Source of the DNA: Aerococcus suis
Lineage (GTDB): Bacteria > Bacillota > Bacilli > Lactobacillales > Aerococcaceae
DNA length: 35,476 bases
Assembly: GCF_900176325.1 (NCBI RefSeq)
Contig: NZ_FWXK01000008.1
Span: forward strand, 1,946 to 37,421
Direction: 5' to 3'
Of the stretch, positions 23,148 through 32,012 are shown piece after piece. The notes below the pieces were generated by a model. That model did not search any database and was not told the origin of the DNA. It worked only from the letters and a program-made list of their open reading frames with translations. Each line of letters opens with the position of its first letter. Position 1 is the stretch's first letter. The position numbers and the translations under genes were made by a program.

Positions 23148-26136
23148 ATGTTTGGAAAAAATAATATAAAAATGAAAAAAGAAAAACAAGGATAAAAAAG
23201 GTATTATTATGCGATAAAAAAATTGAGTGTAGGAGTAGCCTCTGTTGCTGTTGGAGCAGGGATTTTATTTTCTAGTGATGCTGCCTTAGCTGAAGCCGCT
23301 GAATTTGACTCTGCAGCACATACTGAAGCTATTGACGTGACACCAACAGAAGCAATTGAGGAGCAGCCAGAAGTTGTCTCCAACGACCAACCCGCTGAAG
23401 GATCAGTTGTTGCTGATGAAAATCACAATGAACAACCAGCAGTAGATCAACCTGTTGAAGCACCAACAACTGAAAATGAAGAGCCAGCAGACCAACCGGC
23501 TCTTGATCCAGAATTTTCTGCAGTTGACCGTACTGAAGAAAAATCAGAAGATACGCCATCAGGTACTGAAACATCAACACCTGAAGAGGTTGCAGATTCT
23601 AATACTGAAACAGAAAATCATGATTCAGTAAGTGATCTTTCTACGGACCATTCAGTTGAAGACAGTGAAACTGTAGAAACTAACAATCAAGAAGTTCCAA
23701 CTGAGAGCGTACGACGTGCTGCTGCTAATCGGGTAGTTCCTCGATCAGTCGCTAGTCGAGCAGCGACTAATGTTTCACCATATATTACGGGAAGAGACTT
23801 GAGCAATGAATCAACGATTAATATTACAAAATTTAATGTCCCTGACCAATTAGAGAAAGATGATACAGTTGAGATGTCTTTTGAAGCTCTAATTCCTAAA
23901 GGGGCACAAGAAGGGGATTATATTGTTGTTCATTATTCAGATACATTAACAGTCGATCAAATTAATCCAGATGGTCAAACTGGAAATGGAGCACCTATCA
24001 TTAAAGATGGTCAAATCCTTGCTAGAATTATTGATGATCGTCCAAATCGAATGATTTATTATGTACTAGGGGATTATATTCGAAACCATCCTAATGCTTC
24101 TAATGTTTATATTAGACAAAATTACTCTCATGCTTTAAATTTCCAAATAATGCCAAATAATGGGGAATATACATTTAGTTATAAAATTGGTAATGAAACG
24201 GTTTCTGATACTGGAAATGTCGAATTTAGTCCAGTGACGACTAGAGGAACCGCTTCAGGAGTATCCGCTATTCAAGAAATTAGTGATTCTGAATATCGTC
24301 ATATTATGATTGTAAATCCAAATAAAGAAACATTAAATCGTTCTTATGTAAGATATGATCAAGCAGATATTGATGGTATGACTGCTAGCAATGGGTTAAA
24401 TAATGTTATCAAAATTAGCCCAGAAACGACTAATATTCGACTATTCAAGATTCCTAATGGTGCTCCAGTTCCATTAAATACCGGAGCAGTTAATCTTGAT
24501 GAATTAGAAGAAATTGATGGCGATATGATTGGAACCAATGGACGTCCAATTGTTAGATGGGATAGCAATCAACAAGCGATTGTTCAATTAAGTGCTCTTC
24601 CAGACACACAAGCAACTTATGTTGTTGTTCAAGAAGGGCCTAAACCTTCAGAAACAGGCGATTATATTCTTGGAGGTGTCTTTAGAAACAACGGTAGTAA
24701 TGATGAAGCTATCGGATTATTTAATGCAACTGGTAATGTAACCGGATCAGCAACTGGTGATGCAGAACAAGGAAACTATACAATTGGTAATTATGTTTGG
24801 TTTGATGAGGATAGAGATGGTATCCAAGATTCCCAATCAAAAGGTGTAGCCAATACCGTAGTTATTTTAAGAAATAGTAATAGTCAAGAAATAGCGCGAA
24901 CGGTTACTGATAGTAATGGGAATTATCAGTTTACTAATTTATCCAATGGACAATATTATGTAGAGTTTGTTCCACCTGAAGGGTATTTAGTAACGACAAC
25001 TAACTCAAGTGAAGATAGAGAGTTAGACTCAAGATGAAGAAGGAAATGTTCTCCGTATTGATGCGGAAGATAACGGAATTAATAATCAAGAAGGAACGTC
25101 AGATGAAACATATCGTACAGCTCAACGTCCACGCGATGGTTATCATTTAGTTGAAGTTCGTCCGGAAACTGACGGTGTGGTATTCAATACTGATGGCTCA
25201 CAAGCGCAAGGTAATTTTGTTGCTGGTCAACAACAAGAAGTTACATATATTTATGAACGTGTTGAAAGAACTGTCGAAGAACCCGGATCATTCATTGAAA
25301 ACCACATCTATCAAACAGTCGATGCCGACGGCAATGTGGTATCTACGGATAAAGAACTACGTGGACAAAATGAATAAGACGGCACACCAGATGAACAATA
25401 CACGACTCAAGAACGCCCAGAAGAGGGTTATGAATTAGTCGAAGTATCAACAACTGAAGAAAACCCAGCAACGTACAACGAAGATGGTAGTGAAGCGCAA
25501 GGAAACTTCATCTCAGGTGTTCGCCAAGAAGTGACATATGTTTACCAACGGACAGAAGAAACGCCGGACAAACCAGGTGAAGAAACACCGGATAAACCAG
25601 GCGAAGAAACACCGGATAAACCAGGCGAAGAAACACTGGACAAACCAGGTGAAGAAACACCAGACAAACCAGGTGAAGAAACACCAGACGAACCAGGTGA
25701 AGAAAACCCAGATGAACCGGGTGAAGAAACACCAGACGAACCAGGTGAAGAAAACCCAGATGAACCGGGTGAAGAAACACCAGATAAACCGGGTGAAGAA
25801 ACACCAGACAAACCGGGTGAAGAAACACCAGACAAACCAGGTGAAGAAACGCCAGGCGAACCAGGTGAAGAAACACCGGATAAACCAGGCGAAGAAACAC
25901 CGGACAAACCAGGTGAAGAAACACCAGACAAACCGGGTGAAGAAACACCAGATAAACCAGGTGAAGAAACACCAGACAAACCGAGCGAAGAAGCCCCACA
26001 ACGTGCACAATCAGCTCAAGCTGAAAAAGCATCTGCTCTTCCAAGTACAGGAACAGCTGTTGCAGGAGCTGTTGTCGGTGTCGCTGCCGTACTTGCCGGT
26101 GGTTTGATGAACTTTGGAAAACGTCGTAAAAAATAA
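23148..26136 (+). pseudogene. MSCRAMM-like LPXTG surface adhesin with two nonsense codons and a frameshift
   Basis: AAAGGAGG and ATG 23148 open MFGKNNIKMKKEKQG, then TAA (23193-23195), then, in the same frame, KRYYYAIKKLSVGVASVAVG, a YSIRK-type signal peptide. An acidic A region follows, then a folded part (about 23770-24770) that resembles the Ig-like adhesin folds of Sdr proteins, an SdrD-B-like domain (GNYVWFDEDRDGIQDSQSKG, 24778-25010), a frameshift near 25030, two related repeats each ending EVTYIYER or EVTYVYQR, the second interrupted by TAA at 25375-25377, 18 spacer repeats and LPSTG (26038-26052) with a membrane anchor. Repairing three point lesions gives a protein of about 995 residues. 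A short start at TTG 23223 is open but lacks a ribosome site. Confidence 0.85.
25555..25986 (+). repeat. 18 x 24-bp repeats encoding EETPDKPG wall spacer
   Basis: Eighteen in-frame eight-residue units, mostly EETPDKPG, with variants EETLDKPG, EETPDEPG, EENPDEPG and EETPGEPG and a final EETPDKPS. Such Pro-rich stretches span the wall in LPXTG proteins. Third-position differences between units show it is not freshly expanded throughout. Confidence 0.95.
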
Positions 26137-26217
26137 TCTTTATCTAAAAAAGATAATAGGTTGAAATTAAACGAGATACCCACTCGTTGGAAGGAGCTGC
26201 TCAGGCAGCTCCTTTTT
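25955..26217 (+). repeat. Long direct repeat, copy 2
   Basis: Bases 25955-26136 equal 1-182 exactly; the similarity goes on through the terminator with few changes. Copies are in the same orientation, 25954 bp apart. Confidence 0.92.
26191..26217 (+). terminator. Terminator of surface-protein pseudogene
   Basis: AAGGAGCTGC (26191-26200), TCAG loop, GCAGCTCCTT (26205-26214), then T run. Confidence 0.9.
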
Positions 26218-26349
26218 ATTTATAAAAAATGATATCGATTACAATTTAAAAGGTATCACGCAAATATGAAAAGTCATGCTATACTATTTGAGGATTGTTA
26301 ATCGGTGCACATGAGGCACGAGCGAATGCAATAAGTTAAAGGAGGGAAT

Positions 26350-26610
26350 ATGTTACTAGCGGGTTATTATTTGATACTCAATGTTGTGGCTTACGGCTTA
26401 TTTTTTATTGATAAGCAGAAAGCGATTCATCACCAATACCGTATCCCTAATCGCGTACTGATTGGGATTATTTTGTTAGGTGGTGTGGTTGGAGCAGGTT
26501 TGGCGATGAAACAATTTCATCATAAAACTCAGCAGCCAGCGTATAAAGTCGCGTTAGCAGCGGCTACAGTCATCCATGGTGGAAATTTAGTCACGTGGTT
26601 CAATCAATAG
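26350..26610 (+). CDS. DUF1294 family small membrane protein
   Basis: An 86-residue protein with three hydrophobic stretches. The order FFIDKQKAIHHQYRIPNRVL, then LLGGVVGAGLAM and FHHKTQQPAYK is the DUF1294 signature (D-K-x-x-A, R-I-P, G-G-x-x-G, H-K-T). Function is unknown. GGAGGG precedes ATG. It stands alone between the surface-protein terminator and the lrgAB operon. Confidence 0.9.
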   Translation: MLLAGYYLILNVVAYGLFFIDKQKAIHHQYRIPNRVLIGIILLGGVVGAGLAMKQFHHKTQQPAYKVALAAATVIHGGNLVTWFNQ

Positions 26611-26720
26611 CTACAGAAAGTATTGGTTATTTTAGAAAAGGTAACCAATAGTTTATGAAAGCTGTTTCATAACTTTTGGATTTATGGTAAACTAATAGAA
26701 AATATTTGGAGAGGTGTTGT

Positions 26721-27095
26721 ATGAAGATAATCAGTCAATTATTTTGGATATTGTTATGTTCTGCTATTGGAGAGGTGTTGTCAGTTCTTATTGCACCAAT
26801 CTTCCCAATTCCAGGTAGTGTTTTAGGAATGATGTTAATGTTCTGTGCCCTTCATTTCAATATTTTGCCACTTGAGAAAGTCTATGATGTGGCGTCATGG
26901 ATTACTGCAAACATGGCGTTATTTTTTGTGCCTGCCGGAGTAGCGGTAATGGAACAATTTGGCGTGTTAAAAGACGTTTGGTGGCAATTAATTTTGATCA
27001 TTGTGGTGACAACGATTGGTATGATGACCTTCGTTGGCCGTTTTGTTCAATTCCTAATGAAGAAATTTAGTAAACGTAAAGGGGAGGAGGTATAA
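26721..27095 (+). CDS. lrgA: LrgA/CidA family holin-like protein
   Basis: A 124-residue membrane protein with four hydrophobic helices, starting MKIISQLFWILLCSAIGEVL and carrying the family turn FPIPGSVLGMMLMF. LrgA/CidA proteins are small holin-like subunits that pair with LrgB/CidB and influence autolysis and export of pyruvate in other Firmicutes. The open frame extends to TTG 26706, but ATG 26721 is preferred because GGAGAGG lies six bases upstream. LrgB starts one base after its stop, so they are translated together. Whether this pair is Lrg-like or Cid-like cannot be decided from sequence; no LytSR genes are next to it. Confidence 0.9.
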   Translation: MKIISQLFWILLCSAIGEVLSVLIAPIFPIPGSVLGMMLMFCALHFNILPLEKVYDVASWITANMALFFVPAGVAVMEQFGVLKDVWWQLILIIVVTTIGMMTFVGRFVQFLMKKFSKRKGEEV

Positions 27096-27096
27096 G

Positions 27097-27807
27097 ATGT
27101 ACGAAGAAATTATTGAATCACCCGTACTATGGATTGTTGTTACAGTAGGGTTGTATCTATTTGCTGCGCAATTGAAAAAACGCTGGCCTCGTAACCCATT
27201 ATTTGTTCCGCTATTATTTGCCATTGTTGGTGTGATTATTATTCTAATGGTGTTAGATATTCCGTTAGCGACGTATTCTACGGGTGGCGATTTCCTACGC
27301 TTCTTTATTACCCCAGCGACGGTTTGTTTAGGGGTTAAATTAGAGAAAAACTTCGATTACTTAGCACGCAATTATAAGGCCATTTTAATTGGAATTTTCT
27401 CAGGTGTGATTTTCCATACGACGTTAATTTATATTTTCTCATTGATTTTTGGTTTTGGTCCAGAAATGATTGGAACCTTGATTCCAAAAACCAGCACGAC
27501 TGCCATTGCCCTAGGTGTTTCTGAATCACTAGGTGGTATTGTTCCGATGACAGTGGCATTGGTTATCTTTACTGGTATTTTAGGTGCAGTTCTTGGTGAA
27601 CATGTTTTCCGTATTTTTGGTATCAATGATCCGGTTGCGCAAGGGATTGCGATGGGAACGTCTTCTCATGCGATGGGAACGACGGTCGCGATTCAACAGG
27701 GTGATGTGCAAGGGGCAATGTCTGGTCTAGCTGAAGTGATGACTGGAGTAACGATTGTTGCGATTGCACCATTGACATTAATGCTAACTGAAATGTTAGT
27801 CGGTTAG
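27097..27807 (+). CDS. lrgB: LrgB/CidB family membrane protein
   Basis: A 236-residue polytopic membrane protein with the LrgB signature PKTSTTAIALGVSESLGG and later GTSSHAMGTTVAIQQGDVQGAMSGLAEVM. It is the partner of LrgA and probably forms a membrane complex controlling murein hydrolase activity or small organic acid transport. AGGAGG lies at the end of lrgA, giving tight coupling. A terminator follows at 27828. Confidence 0.93.
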   Translation: MYEEIIESPVLWIVVTVGLYLFAAQLKKRWPRNPLFVPLLFAIVGVIIILMVLDIPLATYSTGGDFLRFFITPATVCLGVKLEKNFDYLARNYKAILIGIFSGVIFHTTLIYIFSLIFGFGPEMIGTLIPKTSTTAIALGVSESLGGIVPMTVALVIFTGILGAVLGEHVFRIFGINDPVAQGIAMGTSSHAMGTTVAIQQGDVQGAMSGLAEVMTGVTIVAIAPLTLMLTEMLVG

Positions 27808-27827
27808 TCGAATATTATTAATATGAC

Positions 27828-27858
27828 ACGAGTGTTGCTTAGGTAACACTCGTTTTTT
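27828..27858 (+). terminator. Terminator of lrgAB
   Basis: ACGAGTGTT (27828-27836) pairs with AACACTCGT (27845-27853), extended by G-U and C-G to a TTAG loop, then T6. Confidence 0.88.
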
Positions 27859-27898
27859 GTAGTACACTATTAGTAATTAAATGATTGGAGGGATTCTG

Positions 27899-28471
27899 AT
27901 GTTATCCGTATTGCGAATGAATGATTATCAGACGAATGAATGGAGTGGGGGAGAAACCACACAACTCTATATTTATCCTGAGATAGCCAACTTAGCTGAT
28001 CGTGATTTTACTGTACGTATTTCGAGTGCGACGGTGAATTTAGAGGAGTCTGAGTTTAGCGATTTTTCTGGCTATCAACGGTTTTTACAAGTATTAGAAG
28101 GCAATATTGATTTAGAACATGAAGGGATTGCGAGTAAACATTTACCACAATTTGACTATGATTATTTCTCTGGTGATATCCCGACGACTTCTAAAGGGCG
28201 GTGTCGTGACTTTAATGTGATTTATACGCCAGATGTCCAAGTCACCAATTGCTTATTATCTGACGGCGAAGCGATGGATTTAAAAGCAACTGCAACGTAT
28301 TTCTTTATGAATCCTCAACCATCAGCAGTGACAGTTGAAGTGGGGACTGAGCGGATAACATTAGGTCATTTAGAAAGTATTATTGTTGCTGATGAAGCAG
28401 CGACTCTACATGTTAGCGATGGGGAACCATTAGTTGGTGTCACGATGAGAATGCCTAAGGAGAGAGCGTAG
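27899..28471 (+). CDS. HutD/Ves family cupin-like protein
   Basis: A 190-residue soluble beta-rich protein. MNDYQTNEWSGGETTQLYIY is the opening box of HutD/Ves proteins, followed by RISSATVNLEESEFSDFSGY and LQVLEGNIDLEH, all family features; the C-terminal repeats the double beta-barrel with GEAMDLKATA. HutD is associated with histidine utilisation in other bacteria and Ves with cold-induced response; no hut genes are here, so the role is open. I set the start at ATG 27899, five bases after GGAGGGA; upstream in-frame ATG 27881 has no such site. Its stop overlaps the next gene's GTG. Confidence 0.85.
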   Translation: MLSVLRMNDYQTNEWSGGETTQLYIYPEIANLADRDFTVRISSATVNLEESEFSDFSGYQRFLQVLEGNIDLEHEGIASKHLPQFDYDYFSGDIPTTSKGRCRDFNVIYTPDVQVTNCLLSDGEAMDLKATATYFFMNPQPSAVTVEVGTERITLGHLESIIVADEAATLHVSDGEPLVGVTMRMPKERA

Positions 28472-29004
28472 TGTTACCTGAACCACAAAAACTCACGCTT
28501 TTTCCTCATGAGGATGAGAAAAAATGGGTGGCTGAAATTACAGGTGATGATCCCACGTTTAAGTTGAAGCGGACGTTTCTACCTGAGATTGCGTCTAATA
28601 CGTATGATATTTATGATGGGTATTACCAAATTCACGGCATTCATCCAGGAATTACGCCATTTACGAAGGAATATTGTGTGGTTGAGCAAGGACATATGCA
28701 ACGGCATTTAACATTCCCACAAGTTCTCAGACAAGTTGAAGCGATTAAAGCGAAAGAACCAGAACGAGTTGAGCGGATTAAAGCGCAATTGATTCAGCAA
28801 TTCGATGACATTGATGCGGCGGTTGATCATGAATTGGTGCATGAAGATCTCTTATTTCAAAAAGAGCAGTTAGATATGATGGATGATTTTGATCAACTGG
28901 CTCAAGCCTATCAACAATTACTTCGTCAGAAAAAAACGATGATTCAACGTTATCGTGACCAAGTGGCGACTTTACCAGATGATTATCAAGGAGATATAGG
29001 ATGA
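28471..29004 (+). CDS. Conserved-looking hypothetical protein, translationally coupled to nth
   Basis: A 177-residue soluble protein that I do not recognise. The N-terminal half is beta-like, with the start FPHEDEKKWVAEITGDDPTF reminiscent of a CYTH or adaptor strand, and NTYDIYDGYYQIHGIHPGI in the middle. The C-terminal half is a long charged helix (from VLRQVEAIKAKEPERVERIK), with a likely coiled coil up to residue 170. It starts with GTG, sharing one base with the HutD stop (TAGTG), and its own stop overlaps the nth start (ATGA). Both overlaps suggest it is made in fixed ratio with HutD and endonuclease III. Confidence 0.75.
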   Translation: MLPEPQKLTLFPHEDEKKWVAEITGDDPTFKLKRTFLPEIASNTYDIYDGYYQIHGIHPGITPFTKEYCVVEQGHMQRHLTFPQVLRQVEAIKAKEPERVERIKAQLIQQFDDIDAAVDHELVHEDLLFQKEQLDMMDDFDQLAQAYQQLLRQKKTMIQRYRDQVATLPDDYQGDIG

Positions 29005-29672
29005 CAGACGATTTACTTTCAGCAAAAGAAACAGAAAATCTTGTTCGAGCGATGATTCATTTATATCCGCAATCAGACTCCGATTTGCACTATCGTAATC
29101 ACTTTGAATTAGTATGTGCGGTTATGTTAAGCGCCCAGACAACGGATATCGCAGTTAATAAAGTGACTCCAGCCTTATTTGCGGCTTTTCCAACGCCTGA
29201 AGCGATGATGGCGGCTGATATAACAGAAATTGAAGATAAGATTAAGACGATTGGATTATACCGTAATAAAGCCAAATTCTTACGAGGAGCGGCCACAAAA
29301 CTCGTCGAAGACTACCATAGTGAGGTGCCGCATACGCAAACCGAATTGATGACCTTACCAGGTGTTGGCCGTAAGACGGCGAATGTCGTGTTAAGTGTGG
29401 GCTTTGATCAACCCACCTTTCCTGTCGATACCCATATTTCGCGAGTGACGCAAAAATTTAATATGGTACCAGAAGGGGCAACGCCTAATCAAATTGAAAA
29501 AATAATGAAAGAGAAGTTACCGAAAGAATTATGGAGTCAAGCCCATTTATCGGTTTTACATTTTGGACGGTATCAATGCATCGCAAGAAAACATAATCAT
29601 GAAGGATGCATCCATCGTTTGGAAGTCGCTAAACAAGAATTAGGACTAAATAACGACGAAAATCAAAAGTAA
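29001..29672 (+). CDS. nth: Endonuclease III (DNA N-glycosylase/AP lyase), iron-sulfur ligands partly lost
   Basis: A 223-residue base-excision-repair enzyme. The helix-hairpin-helix LPGVGRKTA carries catalytic Lys125, and VDTHISRV carries Asp143, so glycosylase and lyase residues are intact. The C-terminal cluster loop, C-x6-C-x2-C-x5-C in standard Nth, reads Cys193-x6-His200-x2-Cys203-x5-Val209: two of four Cys are gone, so a normal 4Fe-4S cluster is unlikely. The gene is third in an operon with HutD and the unknown protein and starts inside the latter's stop codon. GGAGATATAGG gives the ribosome site. Confidence 0.92.
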   Translation: MTDDLLSAKETENLVRAMIHLYPQSDSDLHYRNHFELVCAVMLSAQTTDIAVNKVTPALFAAFPTPEAMMAADITEIEDKIKTIGLYRNKAKFLRGAATKLVEDYHSEVPHTQTELMTLPGVGRKTANVVLSVGFDQPTFPVDTHISRVTQKFNMVPEGATPNQIEKIMKEKLPKELWSQAHLSVLHFGRYQCIARKHNHEGCIHRLEVAKQELGLNNDENQK

Positions 29673-29728
29673 GCGAATACAAAGTATAATAAATTCTTAA
29701 CCGACCTATTCCCTCGGGGGCCAGTTTT

Positions 29729-29777
29729 TGGTATAATGATAATGTTTTTCCGAAATAGAATGTCTGAGTCTATTTCG
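29729..29777 (+). promoter_or_regulatory. Extended -10 promoter and 5' leader hairpin of ptsG
   Basis: TGGTATAAT (29729-29737) is an extended -10. Just downstream CGAAATAGA (29751-29759) pairs exactly with TCTATTTCG (29769-29777), so the hairpin would stand near the 5' end of the mRNA. No terminator follows in the leader, which argues against GlcT-type antitermination; mRNA stabilisation is possible. Confidence 0.55.
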
Positions 29778-29825
29778 ATAACTATATTAAATTGGCCAAA
29801 GCGGTCAGCATAGGAGGTTTGGTTT

Positions 29826-32012
29826 ATGGCAAAAGCTAAAACAAAAGCAGAAATCCGGAAAGAAGCTGGGAAGAACCCCGTTTTCGGATATCTACAAAAA
29901 TTAGGTCAACAGTTTATGTTGCCTATCTCAATTTTACCGGTAGCAGGGATTTTACTTGGAGTGGGATCATCCTTCACGAATCCAGCTGTTATCGAAATGT
30001 ATAACTTGCAAGGTATCTTAAATGATGGGACATTTTTATATGGTGTTTTATCTATTTTAGCAGATGCCGGAGACATTATTTTCTCACATTTAGGCTTACT
30101 ATTTGGTATTTCAGTTGCCTTTGGTATGGCTAAAAGTGAACAAGGGACAGCGGCATTATCTGCAATTATTGGTTATTTCGTTATGTACGCAACCCTAACA
30201 AGTACGATTAACAACTTCCGTGATGTGGAAGCGTTAAGTGAGATTCAAGGATTAATTACCCCATACTTAGGGTTTGATCAAACGATGAACTTAGGGGTAT
30301 TAGGTGGTATCTTACTAGGTATTATTGTGTCTATTTTACACAATAAATATTATCAAATTGACTTACCTGAAGCCTTATCATTCTTTGGTGGGACTCACTT
30401 TATTCCAATCGTTTCTTCATTAGCAGCGATTGTAATGGGTATCGTGATGGCATTTGTATGGCCATTAATTTCTGCAGCCTTTTCTTCACTAGGTGGATTA
30501 ATCGCTGGTATGGGAATTTTTGGTATTTTCTTATATGCTTACATTTATCGTGCGTTAATTCCATTAGGATTACACCACGTTTTCTATCTTCCATTCTGGC
30601 AAACAGCCATTGGGGGAACAGCAGTTGTTAATGGTGAAACAGTTGTTGGGGCACAAAATATTGTGTTTGCTCAATTAGCTGCTGGTGTGCCAATTGATGC
30701 GCATGCCGCTGCTCACTTTGCTTACATGTTCCCGGTTATGTTATTTGGGATTCCCGCTGCTTGTACAGCGTTATATCGTAAAGCGCATCCTGAACGTAAA
30801 GATGATGCTAAAGGGTTCTATATTTCTTCTGGATTAACAAGTTTTATGACAGGGATTACAGAACCGATTGAATTTGCGTTCGTCTTTGCTTCTCCAGGAT
30901 TATACTACGGTTTACACTGTGTCATGTATGGTATTTCAGCCATATTAGTTTACTTATTCGGTGCTGGAGTTGGCCTAACCTTCTCTGGTGGTGTTATTGA
31001 CTTTATTCTTTATGGTATTCTACCAGGTAACCCAATTACTAGCTGGATTCCAGTCTTATTACTTGGTTTAGTTTACGCCGTATTATATTATCTACTATTT
31101 ACATGGGGCGTTGACAAATTTGACTGGAAAGTTCCAGGACGCGAAGAAGCCGTTGACGAAGAAGCTGTTTTCTCAGACGCATCATATGATGACTTAACAG
31201 AAAAAGAACAACGTGCTTACCGTATTGTTTCTGGATTAGGTGGTACGGATAACTTAGACACATTATCTAACTGTGCAACTCGTTTACGTGTCACTGTAAA
31301 AGATGGCGAATTAGTGGATGAAGCGTTATTGAAATCAACGGGTTCAGCTGCGACGGTTGTAAATGGTTCAAATGTTCAAGTGGTTTATGGACCAAGTGTT
31401 GGGAATGTTAAAACGTCAGTTGACGGTTTAATTAATGAAGGTAAAGCTCCTAAACACGGTCTAGATAAATCAGAAGCTGCTGAGATTCAAGCAGATGAAG
31501 CAGAAACGACAACAGATGCGCAAAATAGTGATGATGTGAGTGATGATTCACAATTAGTTGAAATTTATGCACCAGCTCGTGGACAAGTGATTCCATTATC
31601 TGCGGTTAATGATGCCGTATTTAGTGAAGGTTTAATGGGTGAAGGTTTTGCTGTTCATCCTGAAGGGCATGAAGTCGTTTCACCTTTAGCTGGTGAAGTG
31701 ATGATGGTTATGGATTCTAAACATGCGCTTGGTATTCGCACAGAAGAAGGTTTAGAAATCTTAGTTCATATGGGAATTGATACCGTTGAATTAAATGGTG
31801 AAGGTTTCGATGTGAAAGTTAGCCAAGGCGATAAAATTGCTGTTGGTGACCCAATTGCTGATATGGATATTGACTTCATTCAGAAAAAAGGAAAAGCAAC
31901 AGATATTGTCGTTGTTGTAACCAACACTGGTGACGTCGTTGATAAAGTAATGATCGAAGGCGGCCAAGATGCTAACTTAGGTGACAAGATTGGAGACATC
32001 GCAGTGAAATAA
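29826..32012 (+). CDS. ptsG: Glucose-type PTS permease, EIICBA in one chain
   Basis: A 728-residue three-domain sugar transporter. EIIC spans residues 15-435 with about ten helices and the sugar-site motif GITEPIEF. EIIB (about 460-540) has the phosphocysteine Cys483 in LSNCATRLRV. EIIA (about 575-728, crr-like) has His648 in LVHMGID and the flanking VVSPLAGEV. Phosphate passes HPr, His648, Cys483, sugar. Domain order and start (FGYLQKLGQQFMLPISILPV) fit the glucose/maltose branch; glucose is the likely substrate. AGGAGG precedes ATG. The stop codon overlaps the first base of a hairpin repeat array, so mature mRNA would end in or cross it. Confidence 0.92.
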   Translation: MAKAKTKAEIRKEAGKNPVFGYLQKLGQQFMLPISILPVAGILLGVGSSFTNPAVIEMYNLQGILNDGTFLYGVLSILADAGDIIFSHLGLLFGISVAFGMAKSEQGTAALSAIIGYFVMYATLTSTINNFRDVEALSEIQGLITPYLGFDQTMNLGVLGGILLGIIVSILHNKYYQIDLPEALSFFGGTHFIPIVSSLAAIVMGIVMAFVWPLISAAFSSLGGLIAGMGIFGIFLYAYIYRALIPLGLHHVFYLPFWQTAIGGTAVVNGETVVGAQNIVFAQLAAGVPIDAHAAAHFAYMFPVMLFGIPAACTALYRKAHPERKDDAKGFYISSGLTSFMTGITEPIEFAFVFASPGLYYGLHCVMYGISAILVYLFGAGVGLTFSGGVIDFILYGILPGNPITSWIPVLLLGLVYAVLYYLLFTWGVDKFDWKVPGREEAVDEEAVFSDASYDDLTEKEQRAYRIVSGLGGTDNLDTLSNCATRLRVTVKDGELVDEALLKSTGSAATVVNGSNVQVVYGPSVGNVKTSVDGLINEGKAPKHGLDKSEAAEIQADEAETTTDAQNSDDVSDDSQLVEIYAPARGQVIPLSAVNDAVFSEGLMGEGFAVHPEGHEVVSPLAGEVMMVMDSKHALGIRTEEGLEILVHMGIDTVELNGEGFDVKVSQGDKIAVGDPIADMDIDFIQKKGKATDIVVVVTNTGDVVDKVMIEGGQDANLGDKIGDIAVK

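Noticed and set aside
25508-26044. Long open frames on the minus strand and in other plus frames across the EETPDKPG repeats
   Set aside because: A 24-bp repeat without stops in one frame keeps other frames open too; these have low-complexity products, no ribosome sites, and no relation to any protein family.
29751-29817. GlcT/LicT-type antiterminator (RAT) in the ptsG leader
   Set aside because: No overlapping terminator hairpin with a T run is seen and no antiterminator gene is adjacent.
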